64,000 nt of DNA from Struthio camelus (taxonomy: Eukaryota > Chordata > Aves > Struthioniformes > Struthionidae), in NCBI RefSeq assembly GCF_040807025.1, contig NC_090943.1, positions 26,193,213 to 26,257,212 of the forward strand. The letters run 5' to 3'. This document shows, piece by piece, positions 27,201-40,032 of this stretch. Position 1 is the first letter of the stretch; the number at the start of each line of letters is the position of its first letter. Position numbers and translations under genes: made by a program. Under the pieces are notes generated by a model. It did not search any database, was not told the DNA's origin, and saw only the letters and a program-made list of their open reading frames with translations.

Positions 27201-30200
27201 ATTCAGTAGATGATGCTTGACATCTGCATTTACTTAAATAGGTGAAGATATCAATACTGTATGCTTTTGCATCCAGCTTCCCTTTCCCCATATTCCCTGC
27301 AAGTGATGCTTTGGGTCATGATTAAAGGTTCAGAAAATTTAAAATGCAGAATTTGGTATTTATACTTGTTTTTATACTACTATGCTGGGTGCTGTATGAA
27401 AACTTTAAGTACCGTCCTAAAGTCCAGGGAGGTTGCGACTGTCATTAAAATAAGCATCTGAGTAAGAGGAGGTACTTCAGATCTCAGTATGGCAACTGCT
27501 GAAAACAAAAAAAAGAGCAATTATGAGCAATAATTAAGGTGACTGTTCTGTACTGCGCTCAACAGGCTCATCTACTTATTCCTAATTATATCTCTTTTTG
27601 CTACAGAACATTGACATATTTAAGAAAATACGTAGAAATTGGCTTGTTTTATCATAGTATGCTATAAAGGACAAAATACATGCAAGTTATCTGTTGCCAT
27701 TTGAGTCATTATCTGCTACTTGCAAAAAAAGACTTTGAGATACAAAGACACAAAAGTAAAGGGTGTGAATAGAAGTCTGGGTACAGATCTTAGCATCAGA
27801 TTGTGGAAACTGGCAGATCCACTTATATCTTCTACCAAAATAGGTGAACAAAGTGTTTTGGGAGAATCTGAAGTTCTTTATAAGCTCTGTTTAAAATATT
27901 TCTTCTTTGAAAGACAGCTAAAGTGAGAATAAAGTTGGTCGTGATTCTACTACACCACCCAAACACATCACACCTGGAAGAGGATGTTTCTGTTCTAACT
28001 CTAGCCTGTTTCTAGTTGCAAGTCTGTGTTTCACCCACCTGTATCTTATGTCTCTGTAAGTCAAAAATTCAGAGGCAAGGCTTGAAATATATAGGAAAAG
28101 CATAATGGTCAAAAGCTAGTTTGGCAGGTGAGTGGAAGAAAAACTCGTCAGCAAGATATGGAGCAGTAGTTTAGCAGAAGGTCCCATCCTACAGTAGGCG
28201 CCACACTGGAAACTTTATTGTGTGCTGGCTATGGGCCCAGCTTACTCGAGTCCAGTTGATGTCTAAATGGATATCAGATAGATTTAAAGCCTTTCTTTGC
28301 TTCCATCTCTGTCATAGCTTTCTGTGAGTTATTGAGTACACTTTTGGATTTTTTTTATTATTATTCTGCTCTTCTTCCATCTCTCTTAGGCTTCCCTCAC
28401 CACTCCATACAGTGCTCCCAGCCAGCAGAGAAAATAACAAGATTCTTGTCCATTTTGACAGTTCCTATTGGGCTATGGTTGGCAGCTGGTACACCAATCA
28501 AAATCTAATTTTCGTTTAAAAGGAGAAGAGAAAGTCTTGGAGTTGCTCGTGCTTGGGGGAACAGTGTTACATGGGTTTGCATTTGGCAAAATGATTCTCT
28601 ATAGCTACAAGGAACAGATTTCATTTTCTTTGCCCGTGACAGTTTGATTTCTATACAGACTTGATAGCCTAGTCTTCCTGTCTCCAGTGTCTGTTCTGTT
28701 CTCAGGTAACAAGTAACTTCTGGGAGATCTTGCCTAAGGTATTATTATCCTTCATTTTCTAGTTGGCAGATAGCTATAAATAAATAGACGGGGGAAGATG
28801 AGCAATAGCTGTGTAATACCAGCATTTTGTTTAAACCCGCCTCTGATAATAGATTTTAGATGTATTGAAACAGCCAATACGTACTGCCAGAGCACTGGTC
28901 CCCTGTACAATTTCAAGGAATCCATAGTTGTGAAAGAAGTTTCTCTAAATAAGTATTTCTGATACTTCTTTGGGTTCTTTTGTCTATATGAAATCATAGG
29001 AGGTATTGATAGTCCAAAACCACCGTTTTTTTCTTAATGGAAATCTTTCATTTGAAATTTCTGTTTTTCTAGATTTCAGTAGCTGATCTCCCCGGACTGA
29101 TTGAGGGTGCACATGCAAACAAAGGGATGGGCCACAAATTCCTCAAACATGTAGAAAGAACCAAACAGCTTCTCTTAGTTGTAAGTTAAATAAAATTTAG
29201 AGCTTACTGAAATCAAAGGCAATGCATTAAATAAGATACATTTTAATTGCAGTATATTTGGAATTTGGGAAATCATGATTGCAATTTGCACATTTTATGA
29301 TAACCAAGAATAGCTATAATGCTATTTTTAGAATGGAAAGATCAAATGACTAATGATAAATTCAGTCCTTAATTAGAATTTATTGTTAAGTTTGCCAAGT
29401 AATTTAGAACAGGGAAGTGTTCCAAGCACAGCTAAGGCATGATTTTTAAGGTTTTTTTTTTTTTTTAATCAGTTAGATCCCCTTACAAAAGAGGTTTAAA
29501 AATCACCACTTTGGGAAACATGCTACCAAAACCAATCACTTTGTGTCACCAGTTTGTGTGATTTTATTTTGGTGTATAGGTAACCCTCTTGTTTGCCTAG
29601 AAATTAGTGCATGGCCATGGACATTTTACTGCAAAGTAGTTGATGCAGAATAGCTTGGTATTGTAACATAATCTTATACTACAAAACTTATTGTCGTGTA
29701 ACTTTTTCAGGTTGATGTATCTGGATTTCAGCTATCTTTCAAGACTCGATTCAGAACAGCCTTTGAAACTATACTGCTTCTAACAAAGGTACTTCTCATC
29801 TTCCTCATTGTCGGTTGTAGTTGCGTACTGAGCCAAGAAAGGGGAATATAAAGTTTTGGTCAAGAGATTTCAAATGTTAATGTGATTGTTGGATTTATGA
29901 GGCCGATTAACAAGTTCAAAATTCTCTGGAATGACGAAACCTTTATTTTAACGGTCCTATTGGAGTTGCTCTGCTTTATATTAGGCATAACTGTTTCTTC
30001 ATTAATCTGTACAGCATTTGAAAGGAGGTGTTTCTCGCACTCAAGCTAAAGTAAAAAGACACACCTTTTCAGATCCCCAGTTTTAAAGCCTTTTAGGAAG
30101 TAGAAACACATGGGTATAGTTAAATCCCGGCCTCAATGCCCTTACTGCATATACTAGGACAGATCAAGGCCCGGAAGAGACATTAGGCCCAAGGTTTACA

Positions 30201-31848
30201 AAGTTTCATTATTTCCATCTCTTGTCATTGTTTCTGATTAGAACAATCATTTTGCATAAAGTCCAGCAGCTCTTCTTTCCCTTGTTCTGTGACTTTACAT
30301 AATGAATCTTCTCATCTGTGTTTATTTTCAGCTGGTTCATGCCAGTGCTTTTGTGTCTGATATAAAGCTTTAAAATGCTTAAGAATCGGAAAACTGTCCA
30401 AAGACTTTGCTAATAAGTCTGAACTTTTTCTGAACAATTTGTTTTTGTGTATGAGCTTATATAAGTATCAGGAAAAAAAGAGAACAAAACCGTCCTGCTT
30501 TTGTAGGAGGACGTTTCGGAACCATCCAGGCTGCTTACACGGAACATCTGTGTTTGAGCAAGCAATCACTGAGTATTTGTTAATGTTGTTTTCCTCTGTC
30601 AGACTGCTTTAATATACCAGCCCTGAGCAACTCAGTATACCTCCCAGGTGCCTAGCCACGGGTACTATTTAGACAATTAAACGATTAAGATACAAGGGGT
30701 AAAATTGAAGTAGCACTTGTTAAACTACAAATACTCACTAAATAAAATTCACTTGTCTCTTAAGGAGTTGGAACTGTACAAAGAAGAACTTCTAACAAAG
30801 CCTGCACTACTTGCCATTAATAAAATGGATTTGCCTAATGCAAAGGATAACTTGAATGAACTTATGAAGCAACTACAGAATCCTCAAGGTAAATTAACTT
30901 GAAAAAATTAGCTTGGACAGAAGTAGTAGTAAGCTTTCATGAAGGGTAACTCTCGGGGCATTGGCAAGGAGGTGTTTGAAATTGAATTAAATTCAAGTCA
31001 ACTACTAAGTTTATTATTTGAATATATTCCTTAAAGCCAGTTTCTGCATTTAGAAATCTGTTTATTTGCCTCTTTAGTGCTGGCTTCACTGCTGGGGATG
31101 TATTTTAAAGAAAATCGATCCTGGAAGATCTTTCCCAGCTATGATATGGGAGAGTCCAGATACCTCAGATAACAGTAACCTCTTGCTTTGGTGGTTCCCT
31201 TACAGGCACTGATGTATATAAAATTTATCACGTGAAGACTGTGGCACAAACATATGAAAATTTTGGGCAGCGCTATGTAGGTTTACTGAGGTGAAGTCCT
31301 TCCTATTTCCTGGAGCAGATTAGAAATAGGAATGCTTTAAAAAAAATCTGTCTCCCATATCTGCAACCTGAGATTTCTTTGCATCCATCTTAGAGGAAGG
31401 GTGTAAGTACAGTATAATGCAACTGCTATGCTAGTACTTGTCTTCTGAGACTTTCTTAGCAATTTTTTAAAGACAAAATAATACTTCTATTCTATACGGA
31501 TTCCAGTAATGTTTATTATTATTGTCATTTATTGAAGTTGATTTTCCAAATGGAATGGGATTTTATGGGCTTTATAGTAATACATTATATGGATTTTTTT
31601 ACTAACTCTTTCAATATACTGTTTCAGACTTCTTGCACTTACTACAGGAAGATGTGATTCCTGAGAGTACAATCAAGTTCAAAGATATAATTCCCGTATC
31701 AACATGTACTGGAGAAGGAATTGAGGAACTAAAAACATGTATAAGAAAATCACTAGATGAAGAAGCAGAGAAGGAGAATGAAGACTATCGGAAAAAGAAA
31801 CTACTACTATTGCGAACTTCAGGAGACAAACAAATGAATAGAGGCTAG
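20766..31848 (+). CDS. GTPBP10: GTPBP10, mitochondrial Obg-family GTPase (complete, 10 coding exons)
   Basis: Coding exons: 20766-20798, 21458-21651, 21745-21836, 22587-22731, 25116-25189, 26326-26378, 29073-29180, 29711-29788, 30765-30888, 31628-31848. All introns are GT-AG. The sum is 1,122 nt, giving 373 residues plus TAG. The start has a good Kozak context (CTCCACCATGG). Residues 12 to about 150 form the glycine-rich Obg fold ([17 protein letters not shown]). The G domain follows: G1 GFPNAGKSS (155-163), switch I TT (181-182), G3 DLPG (202-205), G4 NKMD (278-281), and a G5-like STCTGEG (325-331). GTPBP10 (ObgH2) acts in mitochondria in late assembly of the large mitoribosomal subunit, around 16S rRNA. 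The human protein is slightly longer (387 residues), the difference being at the C-terminus. All nucleotide-binding motifs are intact, so the gene should be functional. The largest intron (26,379-29,072) separates G2 from G3. Confidence 0.97.
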
Positions 31849-33663
31849 CATTCTTAGATAATGTGGGTCTGTGTTTACGAACTTCTGGGTGGATGATTTA
31901 TTTGTATTTTACCATAAATACAACCACTTGTTGTGAAAGAGGCCTTTATGTTGTCGTTCCCTAAACCAAGACCACTGCTGTTTAAACCACCTTCTTCCAA
32001 TTTAAGACAAAGCTGAAATGTTATCAGGTATATTGTATGTAAGAAATGTACAGTGTAAGACATGTTCTCTAAAATGTGAAGCATAAGTGTCATTCAGGAG
32101 TATGTAATTTTTTAGAGGAAAATAGTCATTATAAAGATCATTTTCCCTTTGTTCTTGAGCATTTCATACATTGTTTTATAACTTGTTTACTCAGACCTTT
32201 AAAGAAAAGTTTATTTGAAATTGTAATTTTACTTGACAATTATCAAGTACTATTAGGGTGACAAAATAGTGAATTATAAAAGTTCTTTTGAGCTTTTTAT
32301 TTCCTGTTGAAGATACAAATTTTCGAGTTAATATACATTTATATGAGTTGAGTTAAAGTGCCTGTAAACTAAAGAGCAGTTTGACGGTCTCAGCCTTTAA
32401 ACCAGGAAATTTCCTGTTTTAAGATCTCTACTTTTATCTCTCTTAGCTATGCAGAGCCAATACCTTTTTGAATATTTTTCATATGTACTTAGAACCATTG
32501 CTGTGTAGACCTTCTGTTCTAATTTTTGTTGCACTTACCACCCCTACCCAGTTTCTTTGCTCTCCCCCATTGTCTCAGTTCCCCTTGGCACTTGGGTAGA
32601 GCACAATAGGGAAAAGAACAGTTTTGCTAGTTTGCATTGGCTAGAGACTGAGTAGATTAAAGAACAAAGCATGTACAGCTCTAAGCATCGCTTTAGCAGC
32701 TATTGATCCCTGAAATACTGTTTGCCAGATAAGAGAAAAAGGAATATAACCTGCGGAGGCAGCAACAGAGCCACTCAAACCAGTTACATCTTTTGTTATG
32801 GACATCAGAAGTACCTGGGGAAATTTCCAGTGGAGCAATTTTACAGGGTCTAGTGCTTCTAGAGCCAATTTTGCTACTTTGTTAGGCGTCAGATTGTGGT
32901 TCTTGGTTATTTTTGAAGAGGTGAAGGAAAATACAAACGAATGACTGCTAGGAAGTGACTGTAGGAGCGTGGAAAAACAAGACTGTTGTATGCTGTTCTT
33001 TCTACACTTGCTTGTGCCTAGAGTAGTCCTCTTCATCATATATACCCTGATTCCAAATTCCCATACTTAATTTGGCAGTTCCTCCTTTTATGGAGGCTTT
33101 GGTCCATGCTAAACTTTGCTGAAAAAGACGGTGACTGCTTTTCAACAGAGCTGTATGCTTTTGGGAATAGTCAATATTCCAGTTTTTATATTACAAATAT
33201 GCACATTTACATTTTTTTATTGTACAGAATGTTTTCTACTTCAAAGCTATTAAGTGTAAAGCAAAAGAAGACTGAATTCATCAGAGATTTCTCAACTTAA
33301 ATCTTTTTTGTTTTGTAAGTGTACCAATGAAACCCTGCCTCTCTAAATTGTGTTAAAAGCAGTTCCTGGGAGGAAAGCTATGATTACTCATTATCCAATT
33401 CTTTTATCACTAGTATTGCTTAATTTCTTTTTTTTCTACAATTTTGTTGTGTTTAGGGCTAACACATTCACCAGAGCTAAGTACAGTCGGTGAACAATTT
33501 TTGATATTTCCTTTATTTCATAGTAGCAAATTATATAGTTTTGTCAGAGACACTTCTGTAGAATTTACACACAAGTCCTAATGTTACACGCAATTCCTGA
33601 TGTCACGCACAGCCTGGTTTGGCTTTATTTCAGCTGTATCTGAAGAGTTTTCTGAGCTTCAGG

Positions 33664-33669
33664 AATAAA
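33664..33669 (+). terminator. Candidate GTPBP10 polyadenylation signal
   Basis: The first canonical AATAAA found after the GTPBP10 stop, about 1.8 kb downstream, followed by GT-rich sequence (CCTGGTGTGACC and further GTGTGG). An ATTAAA variant at about 32,655 could serve a shorter form. Not proven. Confidence 0.4.
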
Positions 33670-33699
33670 CGGAGGAGCTTCACTGGCGTTCCTGGTGTG

Positions 33700-34370
33700 A
33701 CCTGGGAGAGCAAAGATCCAGTGCGTCTGCGGCCGGATGGTACGTGTGGTTGCCTGCAGGCTTCACTCTACTTAAGAGCAGAGTAGATACTTTGGAATAT
33801 CTTCCCAATTTACATAGAGAAAATACTACAGTAAGAAAAAGTAGTGAGGTGTTAAGGAAAAAGCTGCATCTGTGATGCCTGGGAAGGAAGGCTGAGGAGA
33901 AGAGAGGTTCATACGCTGGAGAATCCTGTCTCAGCTTCTGAGTTTTGAGACCCAGCAAAATAAGTAAGCGTAATACTAAGCCAGTCTTAAGAGTCATAGA
34001 ATTAGCAATTAGCATCAGCCTTTGCACTTAACACTGAATTCACATGCTTTATTGCTCATGTTAAAGCTTTTGTTGACAGCAGTGATGCCAAGTGCAGTGG
34101 AAATGGATTATCTGGAAACGAATTAAAATAAAGAACAAGTGGATATGAGACATTTAAATAAATTTCTCCAAAGATCTGTTAACAGCTCACTTAAAAATGT
34201 AAGGAATAAGTTTTTGTAATGCCCGAAAACGCCTCGATGTGAGTGTTGCGGCCAGTGCCTTTGACTTTAATCAAAATTTTGATTAATCTGAGGTATTTAT
34301 TTTAAAGCATTATTTTCCTCAGCCATAGGAGTAGGTGTGGATGTCAGCTTTCCTTAACACTAGATGAAAA
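33700..34370. other. Spacer between GTPBP10 3' end and CLDN12 CpG island
   Basis: Mixed-composition non-coding sequence. It has a few CpG near 33,725 and an AT-rich right part. No gene or repeat recognised. Confidence 0.5.
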
Positions 34371-34374
34371 CAAG

Positions 34375-35090
34375 TGGCCGGCGCTTTTGACCGCGGGAAG
34401 GACTCGGCTGCCCTGAGGCCGCTACGGCCGGGCCGCAGCTGCCCGAGCTCCGCCGCCGGCCGGAGGCGGCCCGCAGCGCCGCGGGCGGTGTCACGCCGGC
34501 CGCGGGGGACGCTGGGAGTTGCAGTGCGGGCGGCGCGCCGGCGGGAGGCGCTGCGGGGGCGACGAACTACAATCCCACAACCCTCCGCGCGTCCCGCGAA
34601 GGCCGCGGCCTCCTGAGAGCCTGAGAGAGCGGCAGCCGCTGGCCGGCGCGGGGGAAGCGGAGCGGCGATGGTGCCCTCGCTGCGTGCTCCTGCACCCTGA
34701 CGGCGAGGCGAGTGGCGGGAGCGGGCGGGCGGGCGGCGCGGTGCGCACCCGGCGCCGGGCGGGGGCTACCTGGCGACCTCCTCGCTCTGAGGCGGCCGCC
34801 GGCCCGGCGGGGGCTGCGCGCTCGCGCCCCGCCGGCGGCCGTTGGGCGCGGGGGGAGGGGCGCTTCCCTTCCCGCCCCCCCGCCGCAGCCCCTGCTGGGT
34901 GGTGCCAGCTGTGCTGCGCTGCGCTGCGCTCCGCGGCGGGCGGGCGGGCGGGGAGCGCGCCCGCGTGACCGCGTACAGGTGCGCGCTCCGCGTGTGCGTG
35001 CCGCTGGCGCGGGCCGGGGAGCGCGCACAGCCCCGGCGAGCGCCTCCGCCGGGCGGGGCGGGGGTGGAGGGACGTGTTTTCCGCTTCGGT
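34375..35090 (+). promoter_or_regulatory. CpG island: probable CLDN12 promoter and 5' noncoding exon
   Basis: Dense CpG, GC-rich block between GTPBP10 and the CLDN12 coding exon. It carries two ZNF143/Staf-type motifs in inverted orientation: ACTACAATCCCA at 34,566-34,577 on the + strand, and its counterpart TGGGAGTTGCAGT at 34,513-34,525, which reads as ACTGCAACTCCCA on the - strand. Several GT donors exist (for example ACAG/GTGCGC near 34,977), so the exact noncoding exon cannot be fixed. Reading frames in the island are GC artefacts. Confidence 0.75.
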
Positions 35091-35099
35091 TTTACCTCT

Positions 35100-38000
35100 G
35101 CGTCATGTGTCTTCTTCCCAATCGGTCAGTTAAATCGTTACCTGTGATGAATGTTTTTCTTGAAGCACCTGTTTTAATACGCTAGCTAGAATGCTAATTC
35201 TCATCCTTTGCCTCTGGATTTAGTTTTTAATAGGACTTTTGTAGAACTCGGAACCGTGTGTTTCATTTCTAGAAGAAACAGGTAGGCTGGCATCGCTTAT
35301 TCTATATTAGTTATTTCCAGATGTCTTGAAACAAAGGACAGTTGTTGGTGCTCTCTTTCTTGTGGTCAGCCATCCAAAATTCCTAATAACTTTATTTAAC
35401 TGGTAATACTGTTTTTGGAAATAGTTTTAGAGTGCGCTTACTTATAAATTCCCTTACTGTGACCTCAGTCCTGCCGAGTTTTGTAGAACAGCAGTGATTC
35501 CCACACCGTGGTCTTTGACCAGCTCCTGTTCAGCAACGTGGGTCTTTAAAATAGAAGCTATGATATTCTGTCCCTGAAGCAGGACTTTTAATTAGCGTGG
35601 ATCAGATGTAAGAGGGTGACTGAAGTCTGACATCTAAGGCCAAAGTGTGCTTTCTTCCCCTGGGTGGCTAGTTCGGAAGTGGCCCAGGTCCCTAGTTTTT
35701 CAACACCAGCAGTGACAGAGTGTAAAACAAGATGACCTAGACTATGGTAGCTAGAGAAGGAGAAGGAAAACTCCTTGTCTGCAGGAAAAGAGGTCTTTCT
35801 GAGCTGGATGTTGTAAGATAGTGTGTACCTGTTTTGTTATTCTGTACTTGTTCTGTATCAATACGTTACAAGAGCTGGTCACCACAGGTTTGCATCATTT
35901 GGTGGGAGGACTTATGGGCTTGGCACAGCTTGCTTCCTGACAGGTATGTTTGCAAGTGCTAATCCTCTATTTACTTATGGTTATTATTGAACTCTGTGGC
36001 CCATGTTTTTGGGTGTGTTCTTGCAAAGGGAGATATATATGTTTATCCTAGCTTAGGTTGCTGCTGAGTGTCACCGAATGCTTGAAAACTGCTGAGAATT
36101 GTCATTGAATAAAGACAGCAGCTCCAACGTGTGCATTAATATGTATTTTTCTGTTCAGAGTTCTATTCTGGCTGCTGCTTCTCCTCTGAATGCAGTTGGA
36201 TATGCTGACTCAGACTTTTGCAGCTCTGCATAGTTAGTTTGCCCAAATTGTAGCATTCCCTCATAGTGGTCTTGGCTGATTGTTTAACCTGGCGGTTGAA
36301 GTCGAGTAGGATGCTTGAGCTAATTATGTCTGCATTTCCATGTCTTAAGTGCTACTGCATTTATCCTGGAGGACGATAGACATGGACATTTACTTTTTCA
36401 AGTAGTGAGAAACGTGGGTTGCATCAGGATACGTTGTAAGATCTCTGTCTTGCCTAGATGGTTTGCTAGAAGAATTTCTTTGATGCTGTTCCTCAGGAGA
36501 TACACATATATTAATGTTATAATATTTCAGGTTTTGATAAAAGCGTATTAGAATAAGCACTATACTCTTGTATGTGTTAGTACATTTCAGCTAACTCACC
36601 TTCGGGCAGTAGCTCTTACAGTCACATAATGATGTGCCTCTAGGTCTGACACTGTCCAGGAGAGATGACTGTGACCTGCAAAGCTCTTCTTGGGATCAGG
36701 GGTGGTCAGGTGTGATACATGGGTAGAGACCCACAAGAGTTTCCTTTTTCTTCCTCTGAAGAAGTTGTACAGCTATTGAAAAGGAATCATTTGTAGGTTA
36801 ACCAGTACTTTCTTCCTGCTTTTTTCCATTCCCTCCAAACTAGTGGGTAGAAACCAGGAAGGAATAAAGAACCACAGATATATAAACAGCTGTCTGTGGA
36901 GTTTATGTTTTGTTCTCTGACAATAAAAGTCATAATCATAACTTTCACGAACCCTTCTTCCCCATTCAGTAATGTCTTTGTATGGAATTTGTTGCTAGAA
37001 GTGTGAAACCAATGATGTCCGCTTCTCTATGCCTTGGAATACCCATAGGAAAACACCCTTCTTATATCTGTTGCACAAAGACAGAAATGGGTAGATAGAA
37101 AGAGAGTGTGCTCTGGAGAAAAAACCTGGGGAAATATAAAAAGTTGAGGAGGAGGCAGTTTGGGTTTCGCTTTTTAAATAAAAGAGGAAATTGTAGAAAG
37201 GTGTTGGAGTTGGCCTACAGGGAACACATCTACAGTTCCTTATTTCTGAATTGCAATGTAAACACTGTTGCTGGAATTGCCTGAAACACATGTGATATTT
37301 TGTCCTTGTTCTGTTTCCTAGATCGAGTAATACGTTTTTACTTAGAAGTTGCAAAGGTTTCTCTCCATTTGAACATACCATTGGTGAGTACACCAGATCT
37401 GTCTTTAATACCACAACTATTTGTTACTGTCTTAATCAGGATTCTGTAACTGAAGCTATAACTGCAGTTTAAAGCTAATGGTATTTGCAAGATGGGGCAA
37501 GGTGAGGATCATGGGTAGCATACCTACAGCTTTTTTTTTTCTTGATGATACCCTCTGAGGTGGGGAATGAGCTGTTTTCTACTTCTTTCACTTCCTACCC
37601 CACAAGAAGTGCCAAGGATACTTCCATCAAAAAAACAAAAAAATTCAACCAGCCGAACAAACACACACCTTGGTACATCTACTAGGAATGGCCAGCAAAA
37701 ATAAGATATGCAGGGTGGCCTAAAATACCTGGCAGCTGTAGAATGAACTAGACTGAAGTCTTCCATCTGTGTTACTGGTACAGCAGAGGTAGTAGAAACA
37801 ATGCAAGCTTTTCCATGCTGTCCCAAGTTCTGGCTGTATAGTCCTTGATGTAAGTATACTTTATGGTAATCTAGTAGGAAAAAAAATACCCTGATTTTTT
37901 TCCGTCCTCTAGCGTTAGAGACTATCAGTGGACTTCACATCACTTCCTCTGCCCCTCGTCCATTCTGTCCATTTTTTTTTCTCTGCTATTGCAAATGGAT

Positions 38001-40004
38001 CTGTAGAAACAGTTTCTGAAAATGGCCAGTCTTGTGCTTATTTCAGCCCCTTCTGGTGGAAGGTTCCATCTCTGAGTATGTCCTGTCTTCATGGAAGTCA
38101 TATCCAGGCAAATACCTGGCAAAGGCAAACTTTTTGTGGAAGAGCACAAGGATCAAGCCTAAGAACAAAATCTGATGCTGTATTAGGTTTACCCCTCAAG
38201 TGTACCTATTGTAGGTTCATGTCCTTGCAAAATGGTTGCTTTGACCTTATTGAAGCTGAGATTAAGCATAATATTAAGGAAATTATGATGGAAATAAGTC
38301 TCGGGTACCCCTGTCCGGAGAGTGTGCTACTAACAGCCCACTAACTGAAAAGGTTGCTGCCATGAGAACAGTATTTGCCCACACTCAGCTATTTTTAGTG
38401 CAAATATTTTTTGGTGAATAATGTGCGTTATCAGTGTAAATATGGTTGTCGTCATTTCTTTACGGATGTACCTCTTTAAAAGAGTATAAGCAGCAGGTGA
38501 ATGTTACCCAGAGACTGTTGCAGGCATTACATGCGATTTTTCAGAGTCACAGGGGATAAAATGAAAGTAAAGTCCTTGGTTCTTATGAAACAATTTTTTT
38601 TTTATTTATTTGCCTATAAACGACTAACATGCTGGCTAGCTGTATAGTTTGATAATGCTTGTAGTCTGCTTCCAGTATATGTGGAAATTCTTCGTTCCTC
38701 ATCATCTGAAAAGTTCCTTGGGCGTTTCATGTTTGCAAGTAGTACAAGGGTAGAAGGGTATCTGAATTGATTTCCTCTTTGGCTGCCAGCATGTCTATAA
38801 TCTTACTGTTAAAAAAAAAAAACTTTTTTTTTTTTTTAATCTCATGAGCATATGGTAGAACTTCAAACTATTTTATTACTAGTGTCTAAAGAACTGTTTT
38901 GAGACTCTAGACAAATAAGCACAATGCAGTATAATGATTAGGAAGACTTTTCAATAGGCATTTATGTCGTAATGACTTTCATTTTGAAATATCAGAGTAT
39001 CTGCTGATTTTTTTTTTTTTTTTAGGTACTATAGTTTTTAGTGCCCCGCTTCCAGTGCGTTCCAGGGTGGATGCTCAGTATGTACTCTATATTAGGCTTC
39101 TTTAAAGTCTCTCAAGTACTTGGAGATGAGATTATCCAAATTAACTGATCATATTTCAAAATGCATTTTTTAAGAAGACCCATCTTGGAATTGTTACCAA
39201 GATCTCTGCACGTGTTTGCTCTAAGAAGTTTAGCTAGATGCAGAGATAGATTGAAAAGGAAGGGATGTTTGACACTTCCTCTGAAGAGGAGAATGTGGAA
39301 GCTGAAAAGCCATCTGCTTTCTGGAATTGTTCATGTAGTTGGACAGCTGGTTCTGAAAGGCAGAAGAGGTGCGGAAGAAATTTTAATTGCTTTTCGAAAA
39401 AAAATCATATACAGTAAATAACTGGGCAGTGCAGTTCTTCACTAGCTTGCAGCTCTCCTCAACAGTTTGGCCTATGTAAAATGTGGATAACTGCCCACAT
39501 GCACATTCCTTATCCAGTCTAATGATGTTAGTTTTAAGCTGTCCCTTTTTACTCGCACGGCAGCATGGTGGGACTGAACAGACACTCTCATGTTGCATCT
39601 TAGCTAACGAGTGGAAGCTGCCTTTTGCGTAGAGGTGAACTTCTTAAGTTGCGCTAACTCAGTGATACTTCTTCTCCGTACAGACAATGTCTGTGCAGGG
39701 ATACAAGTTGAAAGGTTGTGGAGAATCATACAATGAAGTGCTCCGTGTTTGAGTGGAACACAGTGATTTTAGCAGTGCGTCAGCCGAGCAACCAAACAGT
39801 CTGTGAAATAACCTGAAGTCTCATTAAAGGGAGAGCTTCTTAGTGTTACCATGTAAGCGTGGAAGAAGAAGGTGCCGGATAGTTACTGCCTGCCTGTTGG
39901 GCCATGCAAGTTTATTAAAGTGACACAATTGTAATTTGACTGTAATCAGATCTATGTCCATAAAATAAGACTTACTGATTTTTGAAATCATTCTTTCTTT
40001 TTAG
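35100..40004 (+). other. CLDN12 5' UTR intron(s)
   Basis: About 4.9 kb of ordinary AT-leaning sequence between the CpG island and the acceptor of the CLDN12 coding exon (TTTCTTTTTAG, ending at 40,004). It contains a back-to-back A12/T14 tract at 38,811-38,837. No coding exon was recognised; additional noncoding CLDN12 exons could be hidden here. Confidence 0.55.
38811..38837 (+). repeat. A12-C-T14 inverted homopolymer pair
   Basis: Twelve A, one C, then fourteen T: a near-perfect self-complementary hairpin. It could be two poly(A) tails of inserted elements meeting head-on, but no element body was identified on either side. Confidence 0.85.
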
Positions 40005-40032
40005 TTGCAGAAAGCATCTTCTGTGGGCAGGC

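Noticed and set aside
32641-33039. A 132-codon reading frame on the - strand within the GTPBP10 3' UTR
   Set aside because: Length is within chance for 64 kb of AT-leaning DNA. No domain or promoter context was seen, and it is antisense to the UTR.
34374-35185. Long GC-rich reading frames in the CLDN12 CpG island
   Set aside because: Same composition effect; CLDN12 is known to have noncoding 5' exons and its whole coding region is at 40,033-40,770.
37928-38344. A 138-codon reading frame in the CLDN12 5' intron
   Set aside because: No recognisable residues and no matching splice sites; chance length.
39982-40032. A 17-codon N-terminal extension of CLDN12
   Set aside because: It starts at a TTG and reads through the intron acceptor near 40,004; the claudin-12 start is the ATG at 40,033.
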